Assembly: GCA_002633005.1 (NCBI GenBank)
Contig: NMRA01000026.1
Location: forward strand, 1,665,599 to 1,729,598
Reading direction: 5' to 3'
Source: Phoronis australis
Lineage: Eukaryota; Phoronida; Phoronidae
Length of the DNA: 64,000 nt
Of the stretch, positions 33,701-44,746 are shown piece after piece. The notes under the pieces are model-generated. The model made no database searches. It was given only the letters and a program-made list of their open reading frames with translations, and was not told the DNA's origin. A program made the position numbers and the translations under genes. Every line of letters starts with the position of its first letter. The stretch's first letter is position 1.

Positions 33701-36363
33701 AGAACAGTTGATTGAAGAAGTGGGGAACGAAAATGGCCACTAAGGCAATTGGTGATGGTCCTGAATGCTGACCCAAAACAGTGCACCACATTTTTAGCAG
33801 CAGAGTGAACGGTAGAATGCCAATTTTTCCAACACCAGTAAATAATTTTGTTTACTCAAGGAAGAGTGTAGTTTTCAATGACAATAAATTTGTGTCAGAT
33901 TCTGTAAGATCAGTTTTTACCCACATTGGCGCAATGGCTGTATATTTAGCATACATCTTTGCACCAAGGCAAGGTTACACGGTCTGAGCTCCGGTCCTGG
34001 TCTGATGCAAAACGGCATCGTTCCACTAATAGTCGACACTACATGGCAGTAAACTTGTATTATGAACTTTTGAGCGACGAGGTCGCAGACTAGTTATATA
34101 CACATGAAATACAGTTCTGTAGCCAAGAGGCCTTCACCCAATGAGCTATATATATAATAAGCTTAATATGTCTCATGCACGTTAGCCAATAGGAATTAAC
34201 ATTGGAAAAGATACTTTTTTACAGAAATGCGATAGAATGACTAAGATGTCTGATATTGACTTTATTTATAAACTAACTTACATTAAAAAGTCCATATTTT
34301 TATACTTCAGGAATCTTTTAAGTATGATTCTTACTAGCATACACATCATTAAAGGCTTTCTTAAGATGGTGAATACCTTTGTGGATGTTTTATGGTTGGA
34401 ATGTACATTAGCTGCACCGTTTGCTCTTACATAAACAACGTGCCATGTCTTGTCACCATCTTTGGTATAACGTGCCCCTGGCTTCTATTGGATAGACTAC
34501 TAGTACTACTGTGACTCCGTGTTTTTGTTTTCTATAGATAAAGAAGTTAGTGCAGAAAGTTGTTACTAGGGACACGCTGAACTATCGCAAACTGACTGAC
34601 GTGCTGAAGAAAAAGGATGATGAGTTGGATATGAAGGAAGATGCACCAACCACGCTGGTGGCATCTGATGAAAAACTGGCTCAGGGTAATTGTTATATAT
34701 ATCTCTTGATGGGGTGTAGTAGTTCTAGCTTAGCAAATGCTGTTTCAGTTTATTATTTCAGCCACAGATTTTCCAATATTTCTTTTTGTTTGGAATTTTT
34801 TGTATCATCTTCCAAGAATGAAAAAATTCTTGGAATTGTCCTTGTATTTTGGCAAAGCTTGTCGCCATCTTAAGCACACTGGGTTTGGTACAAATGCCCA
34901 AATGGTCACGAAAATGAAATTAATAATTCAGTTTAAGTGCACTCTGCAATCTTTTACTCTTGTGTCATTTCTAGTGTTTAAAAACTGAAACCATTCTGGA
35001 TCTTAAGATTGAAGGTTCTATTATTTATCTTGGTCACATTATTTGTAATAGCTCAATGATGTTATTTTGGCACATTTTTCCATCTAGGCAACCGGGTTCT
35101 CCTTCTGCCCTCCCAGCAGACTGAGGCGTCACCGGCAGGTCAGATAGTAGAGCCCTCTAACACTGGCATGGTGATGTACAAGGGCTCGCTTTTGGACGTT
35201 GACAGTGTGATGCAAAGACTTGACAAGAGTGAGAAAACACGGACTGTTGTTGAGGAGAAACTGAAGGCCCTTACCTCTGAGTTGGGTGGGTACAACCTGA
35301 CTGCGTTTTCATGGAGACTATTTATTCTCAATGGGGCATTATCAGCCAGGAAAGTGATTTTCTGAGATCAACCTCAGCGCGAAATCGAACCTATGCCTCC
35401 TGTGGTCACAACCAAATGCTCTGCTGGCAGACCTAATAACTAACAAAGTATTTTAATCATATTTAAATTATACAGTCACTTGCATTATGTTTGATTTCAT
35501 CGAATGTGTGACAGTCTACAGCAATGGTGATCTGTAAAAAAATCACCAAACCACAATAAATGTTGTTTACAACTCTGATCAAAGCTAATAACGTCAAGAA
35601 GTTTATCCCAGCCAAGAATAATCCCAAAAATTTGTTTTTGTTGTTGTAAAACCAATAATGTCCTTTTAAGAGTGTATTTTTGTGGTTATGATGTGTAACT
35701 ATAGCTTGATAAACTCAGAAATTAACGGTTTCCTCTTGAAATGTGATCCAGGTTTAAATACGTTTTTAAAGGCCGAAGTGATTTTATGACGTGTGTAACT
35801 TTTATTTCTGAGACCCAGTGTCGTGACTTATACTTAAATAGCTTATTTGACTTAAAATACTTGAGTCATGGTCCAGTAATTCGAGAACAATAGGTTTAAA
35901 ATATATATTGCATTGATGTGCTTTGGCTTCTGAAAATGCAACTGTACAAAAAGCTGATATTTTGCAAATGAAGGGGACTTTTTAATTTGAAAACAAAGTG
36001 ATGAGTTAAGAAGTCCCAAAGGCAAGTCTCAGACAGCATCAATATCTTTTCTCATGGTTGGTGCGTGGCAAAAAGCCAAGACTAGGTGATATAACCCAAC
36101 TTTCATATTTGTTTGCAGACGGTCTGAAGTCCAACTACAACTCAAGTGAGCAGAACAGCCAGAAGGTGGCGTCTGAATTGTCTGAGCTGAAGAAGAAGCT
36201 ACGCGAGCAGAAAAAGTCGACAGAGCACGTGGAGCACAACAACAGGAAATATGCAGAGACACTGAAGAAGTCAAAGGAAACATTGCAACGACTCATGACC
36301 GACATCACAGCAGTCATGGTGAAGGAGGAAGTGAAGGAGGAGTCACAAGAGAATGGCAAGTGA
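18774..36363 (+). CDS. CCAR1: Cell division cycle and apoptosis regulator protein 1 (CCAR1), complete, 21 coding exons
   Basis: CCAR1 is a nuclear coactivator and RNA-processing-associated protein that works with nuclear receptors, p53 and Mediator. Coding exons are 18774-18977, 19974-20009, 20511-20695, 21562-21676, 22234-22384, 22546-22798, 23549-23774, 24112-24392, 24664-24875, 25218-25237, 25570-25665, 26092-26226, 26989-27081, 27620-27811, 28522-28677, 30442-30534, 31122-31185, 31610-31773, 34538-34685, 35088-35285 and 36119-36363. All junctions are GT-AG, and phases agree across the whole chain, giving 1088 residues. The start is fixed by MAQFGGAKNPPWA, nearly identical to the vertebrate N-terminus. 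Domains in order are S1-like (about 118-180), RS-rich (about 245-300), inactive Nudix-like (about 315-555), SAP (594-638), charged linkers (639-850), EF-hand-like (about 854-892) and coiled coil (about 980-1075). The gene could equally be the CCAR1/CCAR2 ancestor, but the SAP domain and the N-terminus favour CCAR1. Confidence 0.95.
20125..20365. repeat. Dispersed repeat, MITE-like, copy 2, in CCAR1 intron 2
   Basis: The block opens ATAATTCTTCACCAATTTAG and closes TGAAGAATTACTGTAA, so its ends are inverted for about 10 bp. The interior aligns with 4800-5015. It lies between coding exons 2 and 3 of CCAR1. Confidence 0.5.
20511..21676 (+). CDS. CCAR1 exons 3-4: S1-like domain
   Basis: Exons 20511-20695 and 21562-21676 join in phase 2. 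They read QRVFTGTVTKLHDTFGFVDE, then VFFQTSCVKG, then VGDRVLVEASYNPNMPFKWN. This is the N-terminal S1-like/CSD fold of CCAR proteins, expected to bind RNA or protein partners. The preceding segment is rich in Gln, Pro and Ala and low in complexity, as in vertebrate CCAR1. Confidence 0.9.
21290..21490 (+). repeat. Dispersed repeat family, copy B, in CCAR1 intron 3
   Basis: CTAATTAATAGCACATTGTC, TCAAATTCTAGAGGGTCTCC and TTTCAGAAAATATATACTT follow the same order as in 13160-13260. The copies are diverged and non-coding. Confidence 0.5.
22546..22798 (+). CDS. CCAR1 exon 6: Arg/Ser-rich segment
   Basis: The exon runs from a glutamine-rich stretch into repeated RDNRER and RRSRSPRR motifs, then RVVPRYVVQVPKISLD, which opens the Nudix-like region. 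RS repeats of this kind support nuclear-speckle or spliceosome association. The frames on the opposite strand and in +1 are shadows of this biased composition. Confidence 0.9.
23549..24875 (+). CDS. CCAR1 exons 7-9: DBC1/CARP1 inactive Nudix-like domain
   Basis: Exons 23549-23774, 24112-24392 and 24664-24875 carry PNMYIPSDFF, DADHLFSAKVLLPACPTMDD, AMAIGGPWSPSLDGD and RFAEIRYHRAEESHKGR. All are diagnostic for the DBC1/CARP1 domain, which lacks the catalytic Nudix box and is thought to bind NAD or ADP-ribose metabolites. Exon 9 must end in phase 1. The best donor is A|GTATTT at 24876, with C|GTCTAG at 24854 as the alternative. Confidence 0.88.
25218..25237 (+). CDS. CCAR1 20-nt microexon
   Basis: CTGGCGTCGAAGACGAGTAC lies between TTCTTCTTTTTCAG and GTGAGT. 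It converts the phase-1 end of exon 9 into the phase-0 start of exon 11 and adds TGVEDEY (or PGVEDEY) in an acidic linker. Without it the flanking phases do not match. Confidence 0.7.
26092..26226 (+). CDS. CCAR1 exon 12: SAP domain
   Basis: The exon encodes VNDLRKELEARNISAKGLKS followed by QLIARLTKA, a canonical SAP helix-turn-helix motif used to contact DNA. It then enters a glutamate-rich tail. Both splice sites are strong and in phase 0. Confidence 0.93.
27620..28677 (+). CDS. CCAR1 exons 14-15: conserved central region
   Basis: Exons 27620-27811 and 28522-28677 carry RRYTLPDNPAIVVHP, FDCTVMSLSVLLDYR, EDNKEHSFE and VSLFAELFNEMLMRDFGF, closely matching vertebrate CCAR1. The second exon ends in an EKKDEKKDEKKDK-type charged run. 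The intron between them holds a degenerate minisatellite. Confidence 0.92.
28086..28500. repeat. Degenerate ~30-bp minisatellite in CCAR1 intron 14
   Basis: About a dozen imperfect units of the type CACTGAAGACCAACTTCC plus CCAGTCCTT run up to the acceptor of exon 15. The order of blocks is constant while spacing drifts. The minus-strand frame across it (28062-28301) is a repeat-encoded artefact. Confidence 0.7.
28790..30110. repeat. ~455-bp tandem repeat with CTAGTGG boxes in CCAR1 intron 15
   Basis: Three diverged units can be aligned. The block around GCTGTATCTCC starts at 28848 and 29304, and its diverged version at 29756, giving periods of 456 and 452. Each unit contains three sub-blocks ending in a CTTGTGG or CTAGTGG box, at about 28972, 29108, 29271, 29419, 29564, 29724, 29869 and 30013 (spacing 136-163). 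The array ends in a GGGCGCATTTTAACGC tail that recurs at 39110-39540. It is non-coding. Confidence 0.8.
30442..31185 (+). CDS. CCAR1 exons 16-17: basic and acidic linkers
   Basis: Exon 30442-30534 encodes EPSSKKRRVDDR then a KED-rich run, with KKRR as a likely nuclear localisation signal. Exon 31122-31185 encodes an almost pure Asp/Glu tract. Both are low-complexity, as in vertebrate CCAR1. Confidence 0.85.
30849..31004. repeat. 26-bp minisatellite, six units, in CCAR1 intron 16
   Basis: Six head-to-tail units of GACTCATTCTACTAGCCATA plus CTTTCA, differing by a few bases each, end 117 bp before the acceptor of exon 17. Confidence 0.92.
31610..34685 (+). CDS. CCAR1 exons 18-19: EF-hand-like segment
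   Basis: Exons 31610-31773 and 34538-34685 encode a Lys-rich start, then LLLSFVYFDQNHSGYLLDKD, LEEIIHTLGLHLSRAQ, IKKLVQKVV and NYRKLTD. This is the EF-hand-like helix pair of CCAR1. The loop (DQNHSGYLLDKD) keeps several acidic positions, but calcium binding is uncertain. The intron between the two exons is 2.8 kb with no recognised gene. Confidence 0.92.
32534..32613. repeat. Two-copy 40-bp direct repeat in CCAR1 intron 18
   Basis: GTTGTTAGTGGTGT starts at 32534 and again at 32574. Each copy continues through ACTACA(G/C)TGGACCGTTGTA, with four or five differences. Confidence 0.85.
32735..33000 (-). repeat. Dispersed repeat family, copy C
   Basis: The reverse complement of 32750-32900 aligns with 12876-13000: ATCAGAAATTGTTGATT against CTCAGAAATGATGGATT, and ACTATGATTTACGCAC against ACTATACTTTATGCAC. 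The 91-codon minus frame here is incidental. Confidence 0.45.
35088..36363 (+). CDS. CCAR1 exons 20-21: C-terminal coiled coil and stop
   Basis: Exon 20 opens GNRVLLLPS and carries GMVMYKGSLLDVDSVMQRLD, then KSEKTRTVVEEKL. Exon 21 continues with heptad-like ELSELKKKLREQKK and LKKSKETLQRLMTDIT and ends EENGK-like with TGA at 36361. This is the C-terminal coiled coil. The donor of exon 20 is G|GTGGGT in phase 1. Confidence 0.9.
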
Positions 36364-37514
36364 AAGGGGCGGAACTTGTGCTACATGGACCATTTATTGT
36401 GCTGGGTAATTGCCTTTCTTGGAGAAGGGGTGGAGCTTGTGGTGGATTGGTTGATGAGGGGGTGAGATTTTGCAGCTTGAACAGAATGATTAGCTCATTC
36501 TTGATTTATAGATGAGAGATTTGAATATTTGCAACACAGAGATTATGATCGTGAAATAAACGGATGTGATCAACAACTGAAGGAGAGGCTTTGGAAAAAG
36601 GCAGGAAATCAGGTGGTGATCAAACAGTGAGAAAAATGGAAATTTACCTGTGGTAAAACCTTAGCAAGTAGAATTTATAACTATTCTAACTCATTAGGGG
36701 ATAATTATGCAATGTGAACTGTTGGTTTGCAGAGTAATGATGGTAATCAAAGACATGTAAGTGTTGGCTGATATTTGTTGTGAAGAAAATAATTGTTGGG
36801 GTGCATGTTGTTGCCCTGAAAGCTGTAACAATCGGTGTTTCTCTAATGAGTGAAGAGGTTATTGTGGCTCGTGTAGCATCAAATTTGCATATTTATGATG
36901 AGATTTGCTTGACAGATGTGATTGGATTGAAAAACTTTTTTGTTGTTTTCGTTGTCTAAATGAACCTGTGATGTTCACATCAATCAGTACGTGTTCTTTT
37001 TGTTTTGATCAGTTGCAGAACATCTGTATAACAAGAAAGTTGTACAAATTAAGGTTGTTGTGAGTTGTCACTGTTACTTGTTTTTTATCACCATTTTGCA
37101 ATTTTTTCTTGACCGTCTCGGTAATTGTCTGCTCATGCCGTGTTTGAGTTTCTTTTATACTTTGTTTGCTGAATAGTTCTTCAGTATTGATTTGCAGGAT
37201 GGTGTTTTGTTTTTATAGAGCATTACAGGAAAATAATATTACATTATGTAGCACAGGTGTTCTGAAGTGCCAGTTGAATTATTAAGTTATGACTCTTGGT
37301 TAGTGATGCGCATGGTCCCTAAGAATATGTACGTATCCTACATATCATCAGCAATTGAAATTTGCATCAGCCCTAGTCAAACTACACTATTCGTTTAGAA
37401 CAGGTGTTAAGCCCATTCTGAGAATATAGAACCCCTCTTCTGGATACAGGAGCACCATGGGTTTGCGAGTTAACATCAGATTTTCATCCCTGTATTTTTC
37501 AAAGTATCAATAAA
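36364..37514 (+). terminator. CCAR1 3' UTR and poly(A) signals
   Basis: AATAAA occurs at 36555-36560 and 37509-37514, with another at 38146-38151. Alternative 3' ends of about 0.2 and 1.15 kb are likely. Cleavage sites are not visible. Confidence 0.5.
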
Positions 37515-37548
37515 ATATTTAAATATATCAATAAGAAATTGATTAGTA

Positions 37549-38055
37549 TCATACAGTACAAGATATATTCAGACAAAATGACCCTGTTATGACAACAAGG
37601 CGGAAGCCGAATTCGTTGATGGAGTAGTCTCCCCTGATGACCGATGAAGGAGAATTAACAAGAAAGTTAGTAAGGTGACTAAGCCATCTTAAAATTAAGA
37701 TTTTACCATCACAATAATTATTACCATTCATTTTTATTGTTGACAAAATTGCCGATCGTGAAGGGAAATGGTATTGTGTCCGGTTACTTTTCTGTTGTTC
37801 TGTATGCAGTTCTTTGCAATTTATAAAGCTGTTGATTAGTCGGTGAGGCAAGTACTTATTCTTTGTAAGTAAAGAAAAATGCTTTAGCAGCCTGTCTGTT
37901 AGTGTAGTTTCTTTTACAATGGTGCATTTTATCCTTAAATGGCCATGTTCATTTAGGCGAGACCTTGCAAAGTTGGTTTGTGAATATAGCCTTAAACAGT
38001 CCAGCAGAGCATATCTCCTCTGATGTGCACTTTTCTTTAATGTTTGAACAGCCAT
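37549..38055 (-). CDS. Unrecognised 168-residue ORF
   Basis: An ATG-started frame opposite the far end of the CCAR1 3' region, beginning MAVQTLKKSAHQRRYALLDC. It is basic, with no signal peptide, no clear membrane segment and no motif I recognise. It is the longest unassigned open frame in the window that starts with ATG. A chance ORF in AT-rich DNA is still plausible. Confidence 0.2.
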   Translation of the reverse strand: MAVQTLKKSAHQRRYALLDCLRLYSQTNFARSRLNEHGHLRIKCTIVKETTLTDRLLKHFSLLTKNKYLPHRLINSFINCKELHTEQQKSNRTQYHFPSRSAILSTIKMNGNNYCDGKILILRWLSHLTNFLVNSPSSVIRGDYSINEFGFRLVVITGSFCLNISCTV

Positions 38056-38151
38056 TTTGTTACATTATAATCACTACTGTGTTGAGCTAGTCAAAATATA
38101 AAGAATCCAGTTGTTGACTCAGCGGTTCAATGTACATTTCTTATGAATAAA

Positions 38152-41100
38152 AGGTATTAGTTTTATTTTAATGTTGATCTTGTTAGTTTGAATTGGGAAT
38201 TACACTGTAAGATTACTTAATGCACACGCAGCACCATGTTAGGGAATCTCCATTTTGGTTCATGTTTATAGGTGTTATTCTTTGGTTTTTAGTTGCTCAC
38301 TTTTAAAAAAATGTACCCAGACAACAAAAATGGCTTTCACACTTTGCTTCCTTGACGTTGTGCAACTATTCGACCAAAAAACGAAGCCTCCCTTAAAATT
38401 GATGGGACTTACTTCTTTTTAGTCGTTTTGCGAAGATCTCGAGATTGGTCTGGTACGGACTTGGCTTTAACTGCCATCTGTGGCAGATCTATTGGAGTTT
38501 TGAATAGCCCTGCCCATTGTGCGTTGTATGTATGTAACTTTGATTTAAACATAACTGCATCCACAGGTCAACATGCCAACAAATAACAATACAGCATAAA
38601 ACACACTGTGATGTTTCTTTTCGAATAGAATTCAATCCACTGAATTCTAGTTAAACCTCAATAATTAGGCAGGTGTTGCTCCTTACGCGTAGTAGAAGTT
38701 GCGACAAGTTACTGCGCAAGTCCATAGACACAATTCATATCCAAGTCCGACAAATATCGACCAAGCTGACAAATTATTCAGGAAAAAAATTTATCCAAAT
38801 TCGACAGAGTCTTGGATACTACTGTTGAAGTTTTTCTGGTAATACTAGAAAAAATATATTTTGGAATCTTTTGGTGCATGTACATTTAAATTGCAACTAA
38901 AAGCAACATCCCGATTTACACAGATATTCTGCTGCATTAACCAATTGGGAGCTACGAGCAGTGATAATCTTTGCTATGACAACACAGAAGATTCGACGGG
39001 ATGTGTGTTTTGTTATGAATGATTCTCATTTGAAAAACAACTTATCCCCCTACACTATTATAACCTTGGACAAATAAAGTATTGCAACAAATGGTGTAAA
39101 TTTTTTCGATGATTTCTTTCTGTAAACAAGAGCTACGTGGAGTGTTGAAATGCACCCACGACTGCAATGCAACTCCAGTACTATTTTTAATTTAAAAATA
39201 GGCATTAGATGGCACAGAATACATCGAATCTAGCCAAAGGAAGGTGTCGTCAACTCTAACACAACACTGTCACCCAAAATTGAAGGAAATCCGCAAAAGA
39301 ACTGCAAAGATAGAGACAGGCGTAACTTAGTTTTTTCTGAGAAAAAGTGTGACCTTGCAAGGAGTTAGGTAGATACAACCACGCCGATGCCAACAAAAGC
39401 AACGTGAAGCGTTGAAATGCGCTTACGATAGCACCGCAAACGGTATGCTCCTATGTGTTATTTTTAGTATTAAAAGGATGTCCATTAGATGCCAAATAAT
39501 TCGTCAAACCATCGAAACTGAGAAGGTGCGTCATCGATGTCGCAGAATGTGTTACTGTGTTTTTCCATCAATTTTGTTTAGTCCACGTATTGCATAACTT
39601 TCTGTTGTTGTTTATCACCACTTTCTTTGAGTAGAGGATTAGTAATACTTAAAATTCTTAGAACTGTTTGTTTGTCAGCATAGTGCATCCTTTATTAATT
39701 TGTTTGTCTTATTTGATTGGTTAATTTGAGTTTCTCGATTACGGCCAGCCGCTCAGAAAAGTCCATTGGGGATAATTATCTCATATCTGATTTTGTATAC
39801 CAGTGTCTCTATTGTGCCTACATTGACTATCATAATAAAGGACTATTGTGGAGATATTTACACTGTAGGCTTGGGTTACAATAGGCATACCTTTGCCTGG
39901 TACTCAAAGACCAAGCTACACCACCAGAGAAAGCACTACTTTCAGCCAAGCTTAGATACCTATGCCTATTTCAGTTGGCTGTGTTTTATACGTTTAAGTA
40001 TTACTCTTCCTTCATTTCACTCTCATAGCATGAGGCACGCTTATCCCAAATAAAAGAAGACGTGAACTGTTGGAAGTTTAAACATTTGAAACGTACATAG
40101 CAAAAGGATGTTTTACGAATACCATTCATAGCTGGGGCCAAAACAGAACATAATTGTTAAACTTAGTTTGGTGTCTTACTATGCATCTACTCTTATAGTG
40201 TTAAATTCCTTTTTGAATTCAAGTTCGTACGCCGCATGATGCATTGTCTGAGCTGAGAATTCCCGAGAAATAAAAACTGGTATGAATTAAGGATACTCTA
40301 GAAAAAATAATACGTAGGACCTGTCTACACTCAGATTGTACAGTTCTCTGTTCTCCGTTTGTAGACTTAATCAATCGCGAGAAACATCGCAATTCATTTT
40401 CAAGCGTAACTACATTCGAAATTACCCGGGAGCATTTACAAACAAAATTTTGCTTCACCTTAAAATGAAACTTTGTAGAACATCCTTTAATGATTAAAAA
40501 CGAGGTATTCACCAAGATGGAGTTGAGAAGTAACAATACGAACAGTATTTTCCTTAACTCAGACTCGGATAGTGGATACATCAAGACAACATTCTTTTTC
40601 AATATCATGTTCGTATTTGGATGAATTCTCAAGTCTTGTAATTGGTTTTCTACAAATAAACTCGTAGAAAACGATAATAGGTTTAAATCTTTTGTTTACA
40701 TATTCTGTGGCTCAAAACTCACCACTTGTGTAGGCTTACTGATCACAGTTGTCATCAAAACAATCTAACCTGACGAATCTAAAACACGGTTTTAATACAT
40801 GTCATGCAAAAATAATCATTCTGTAAAAATTCCCAAACTTAGGTCAGTCTCCCGAATTTCGGACACCTAAATCCAACCCCTAACAGATTTTTTGATTTTG
40901 AAATTTGGGAAACGGTCGAATTTGATATTCGCCATTATTTCTGAAATTTTGGACACGTCGATTTTGGCAGCATTGGCCATTATTCTCACATTTCGGACAG
41001 TGCGCTCTTCTGCATGATCGGGATATAAATCTTGAAGTTCATCAAGCAACTGCCGGAGTTACACAACGTTTAAAACTACTGCCGATGTAATGTATTGACT

Positions 41101-43472
41101 GGTGTCGCAGTCTGTAGTTATCGAGGTGGGTCGCGTTTCCTTGACATTCGAAACATTTCCCAGGCTTGATCACGGTATCATTACGCAAATAAACTGTACA
41201 TTCTCTGACTTTCGCGTAATCGCCACAGTGTCATGCATAGGCGGATTTAAGAGGGCCCAGGGCCCCCTCCCCCTTGGCAGCCGCAAGTAAAATGAAAAAA
41301 CCACAGCGTGAAGCGTGAGAAAATATTGCGTTCAGTAACTAGGACCGGTAGCGCATGAGGGGGTTGGGGGCTCAGATTCCAGAGGAATCGTGTTCCCGTT
41401 TATTTTTGTTTTTTTCTTCAGTCCACCGATAGAACGGAAGGTCCACCACATCCTGGCACCCGAACGTCAACCACATCCCGGCCCCCGCAACTTTCGAGCC
41501 CCTGTACACACACAATCGCGCTTTACCCAATTTCCCGAGGCAACATGTTGCCCCATATCTTAGATTCCCCACTGTTACACTTCGTATTTGGTTTAACAGC
41601 TAATTAATAAGCACCGATGATGAGACAGGCGTTGTGTTACCAAGTCAGATTTCTGGTTCACGACTTCAATTTTTTCTGTGAACCTGCGGCCCACTTACCT
41701 TCCTCCCGAAGCAGCCCCGCCTGAAATCCCACTTTTCAATTCAGTTGTTTCAATATTTTTCCTTCTCGAATGTTGACCGTGACAACTATGCAACAAGTGT
41801 TTAAAATAACACTATCATCTCTTTTTGTTATTTGCCAGAGTTCACTTTCTTTAGTAACATTACTATTGGAAACATGTGTTTACGGTAACATACACTACAT
41901 ACTATCAGGATCGCAAAGTTTTACTTTCTGAAGAAAATAGTTTACTGCTAAACTTTTATGGAAAATCCAATACGTACATTTCAATCAATGTGATACCAAT
42001 TATCCACACTACAATTCAAAGTTACGAGATAGTTGTTTGCCCATTTTTATCAATCAGAAAACCTTTAGCTACAAATTTCAGGTAGACACCTGTACATGGA
42101 GTAGTTTATCGCATTTTAAAATCCGACTTAATTCTGAATTTTTTCTGAATGATTGTATGAAACGGCACCAAACGTCTCATAAATTATTATATACAACGAT
42201 GTATCATTTTGGATGAATGTCCTGACTACATTATACACAGCAAGTTTGAGGGATCCATACGCTAAAACCCTGGTCTTTATAGGAGAGAAATCTTTTGAAT
42301 CGTTGAAATTATTTCCCTAATTGTACATGACAATGTTGGCGTCAGGTCAAACAACACTTTGCGGTTCGAGGTTGTCTTCACGTTTGCCATCGTGCCAAAG
42401 GCTGTTAACCAAGTTTGCTTTCTACATATTAGAAAGCGTCATCTTAGAAAGGCGAGTTTCTTTCCACGGTGTTGGAATGATGCCGATAGGCGGCAGTAGT
42501 GAACCTGAAGGTTTTGGTGTGACATATTTGAGAAGTTCAGGAGGTTGAACATCCACAGCCCTTCGCTTTGCCATTCGCCGCCCGAATCGCCAAAACGATG
42601 TTGTTCAGTCTCAAGTAAAACAAATTTTGTGAAATGCAAAAATCCATATCCTAGTTTGTCGTGCAGTATACGTTAAAAATAATCATGTTGTAGATATATC
42701 TTTGTCTCCCTACTCACATTCCATTTACTGGCCTATTTTGTATTCTACACGAAATACTTCGGCTCTCTCGCACCAAGGTTACGAATTTTGAAACCATCTA
42801 AAACAGTGTGTGGACCTATTAATCTTTAGTTAAAGTTTCTCCGTTTCCACCTGTCCCGTCACTTTCATGGAACGGTTTGACCACCCATGATCAAATGGTG
42901 TGTGATTTTTAAAACGATCGAAGCCTGGGCCCGTAGCGAAGATCGATCTAAATCCGCGTACACGCATGAAATATGAATTCAACCCATTCACGAGCGGACG
43001 GCATTGCTATCGGGCCGGAGTGAACATGGGACAGATAAAATTCCACAGCAGTACCGGGAATGCAAGGGCCGAGATTATCGGGATGAACCGCTTTTATATT
43101 AAAGCATCGTCCAATATAGCTAACGCACGGCTATCATGATACGTGAACAGTCACTTGCGCGTGGTGGTGTTTTGCGATTAGTACTATAAGTACTAGGCTC
43201 TACCTCGGTTAAACTGTAATCTGGCGTACTGCTATGTGTCAGAATAACAATTCCAAACTTTTATTGATTGAATATACCTCAACATGCGCGTACCCCGGGG
43301 GAGGGGGGGGGGGGCTCGAACGAGGCCCCCCATTTGGCGAAGTGGGCGGAAACAAGGTCCGCTTCCGAGTAACAAAAAGTCCGGGAAAATGAGACAAAAG
43401 TGCAATAAACAAGCACAGACGCGCCATTCACAGTGATGCCCCCGTTTTTTTTTTGTTTTTTTATTTTTTAGT
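38152..43472. other. Intergenic stretch with old repeats
   Basis: No gene was recognised. It holds two tandem fragments of the intron-15 repeat family (39110-39540). A GC-rich dispersed-repeat fragment is at 41238-41285 and a G/C homopolymer patch at 43296-43313. A segment at 40840-41050 with several TTTCGGACA boxes resembles 44050-44120. Confidence 0.45.
39110..39540 (+). repeat. Two fragments of the CTAGTGG repeat family
   Basis: AAGAGCTACGTGGAGTGTTG followed by AAATGCACCCACGACTGCAA (39129), and GCAACGTGAAGCGTTG with AAATGCGCTTACGATAGC (39400), both match the reverse complement of the array tail at 30050-30110. Each continues into a CATTAGATGGC or CATTAGATGCC box corresponding to GCCACTAGATGGC. 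Spacing between the two is about 275 bp. Confidence 0.65.
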
Positions 43473-44746
43473 CCGCCCGCTTTTTGTTACCAAAAGGTCC
43501 ACAACGTCAGGAATTCGAGCCTCCCCATATTGAAGTCTGAGTGGGCGCATGCCTCAGTCGCATAAACAAGCAACAGTTCTATAATTGCCAAATAAACGTC
43601 CGGACACGTAATCGAGACCACGGGGACCTTTTTTACTTGTATCTCGTTGGCGGCAACGCTGTTTCGCTAGTCTATTCACAGTGCCAGGTTACTCATAAGT
43701 AGGCTATGTCGTATGCGCTGCTCCAGGGTTAAATATCATACTGTCTGCAGTCGCGTCGTTTGTGTTTGGTTTGCGAACAGTGATGTCCATGGTAAACGTG
43801 AACTTCGTTGAGCATCATATATATTACGAATAATCAGTCAACTGGACGTGTTACACGACAAATATATGTATATACCTTATTTCCTATCACAAAATTTGGT
43901 GAGTCGATTCTGTTTATAGTCAGCAACATCGCTGTTTATGCTCGTGTGAATTTCTTGTCAGCAAGAACGATCACAAATCTGCGCGCAAGTTCAAACCGTC
44001 TAAAACCGCAAATCGAAAAGTTGTCGGCACCCGATCGCGGCATCAATTCTAAGATTTCGGACACAGTCAACTTTTGCCGATTTTCTCATATTTCACGAAT
44101 TTCGGACAGCCAATATTGCCTATTTCTAACACTTCGGGCAGGTTCTGAAATTAGAAGTCGACGCTGAAGTTTATTACCTGGTTATTAAGCGCGGGGAAAG
44201 AGTTCTCAGCGAATTGAACATGAGCAACATTCTTTCAATTAATTGGCAAATTTATCAAGAGAATGATGTTTATAGAGTATACATACTTGAAGCGTTTATT
44301 AACAAAACTGAACATATGACTTAAGCCTTGTAATGTGCTTATTAACTTAGTGCCTCTGTCTCAATGCTAAATGATCACAAGTTTTTTGTTTCTCGGCAAC
44401 TTTTGCATCAATTTTTGCTACTCGACGACTGTATAAGATTGGTTTTAATCAAGAATTAGTAATATCTAGGACCAATATTCCCAGGTAATATGGAACTAAA
44501 ATTTTAAATAAATGCCTTAGTAGTTATATATTCTGATGTGTTCTCAAGGCCTTGTAAATGATTACGTAATCCGCACCAGCGATTTGTGTGGTTGGCTGGC
44601 TCACTATAGAGCTATTGTCAGGAAGGCTTTGTCATCAGCGACAGCGGGCAACTGAACTGGGGAAGGGAAGCGGTCGCTCTCTCAGCAGGCTGACCGTCAC
44701 TGAGTCTCTATATCTAACTTTCACCTGTACTTCATATAGTAGTATT

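Noticed and set aside
40219-40632. 137-codon minus frame
   Set aside because: It begins at TTG rather than ATG, is AT-rich, and shows no motif.
43808-44167. 119-codon frame repeated in unit 2 (50011-50397)
   Set aside because: Conserved only because the units are near-identical; composition is not protein-like, and the two frames end differently.
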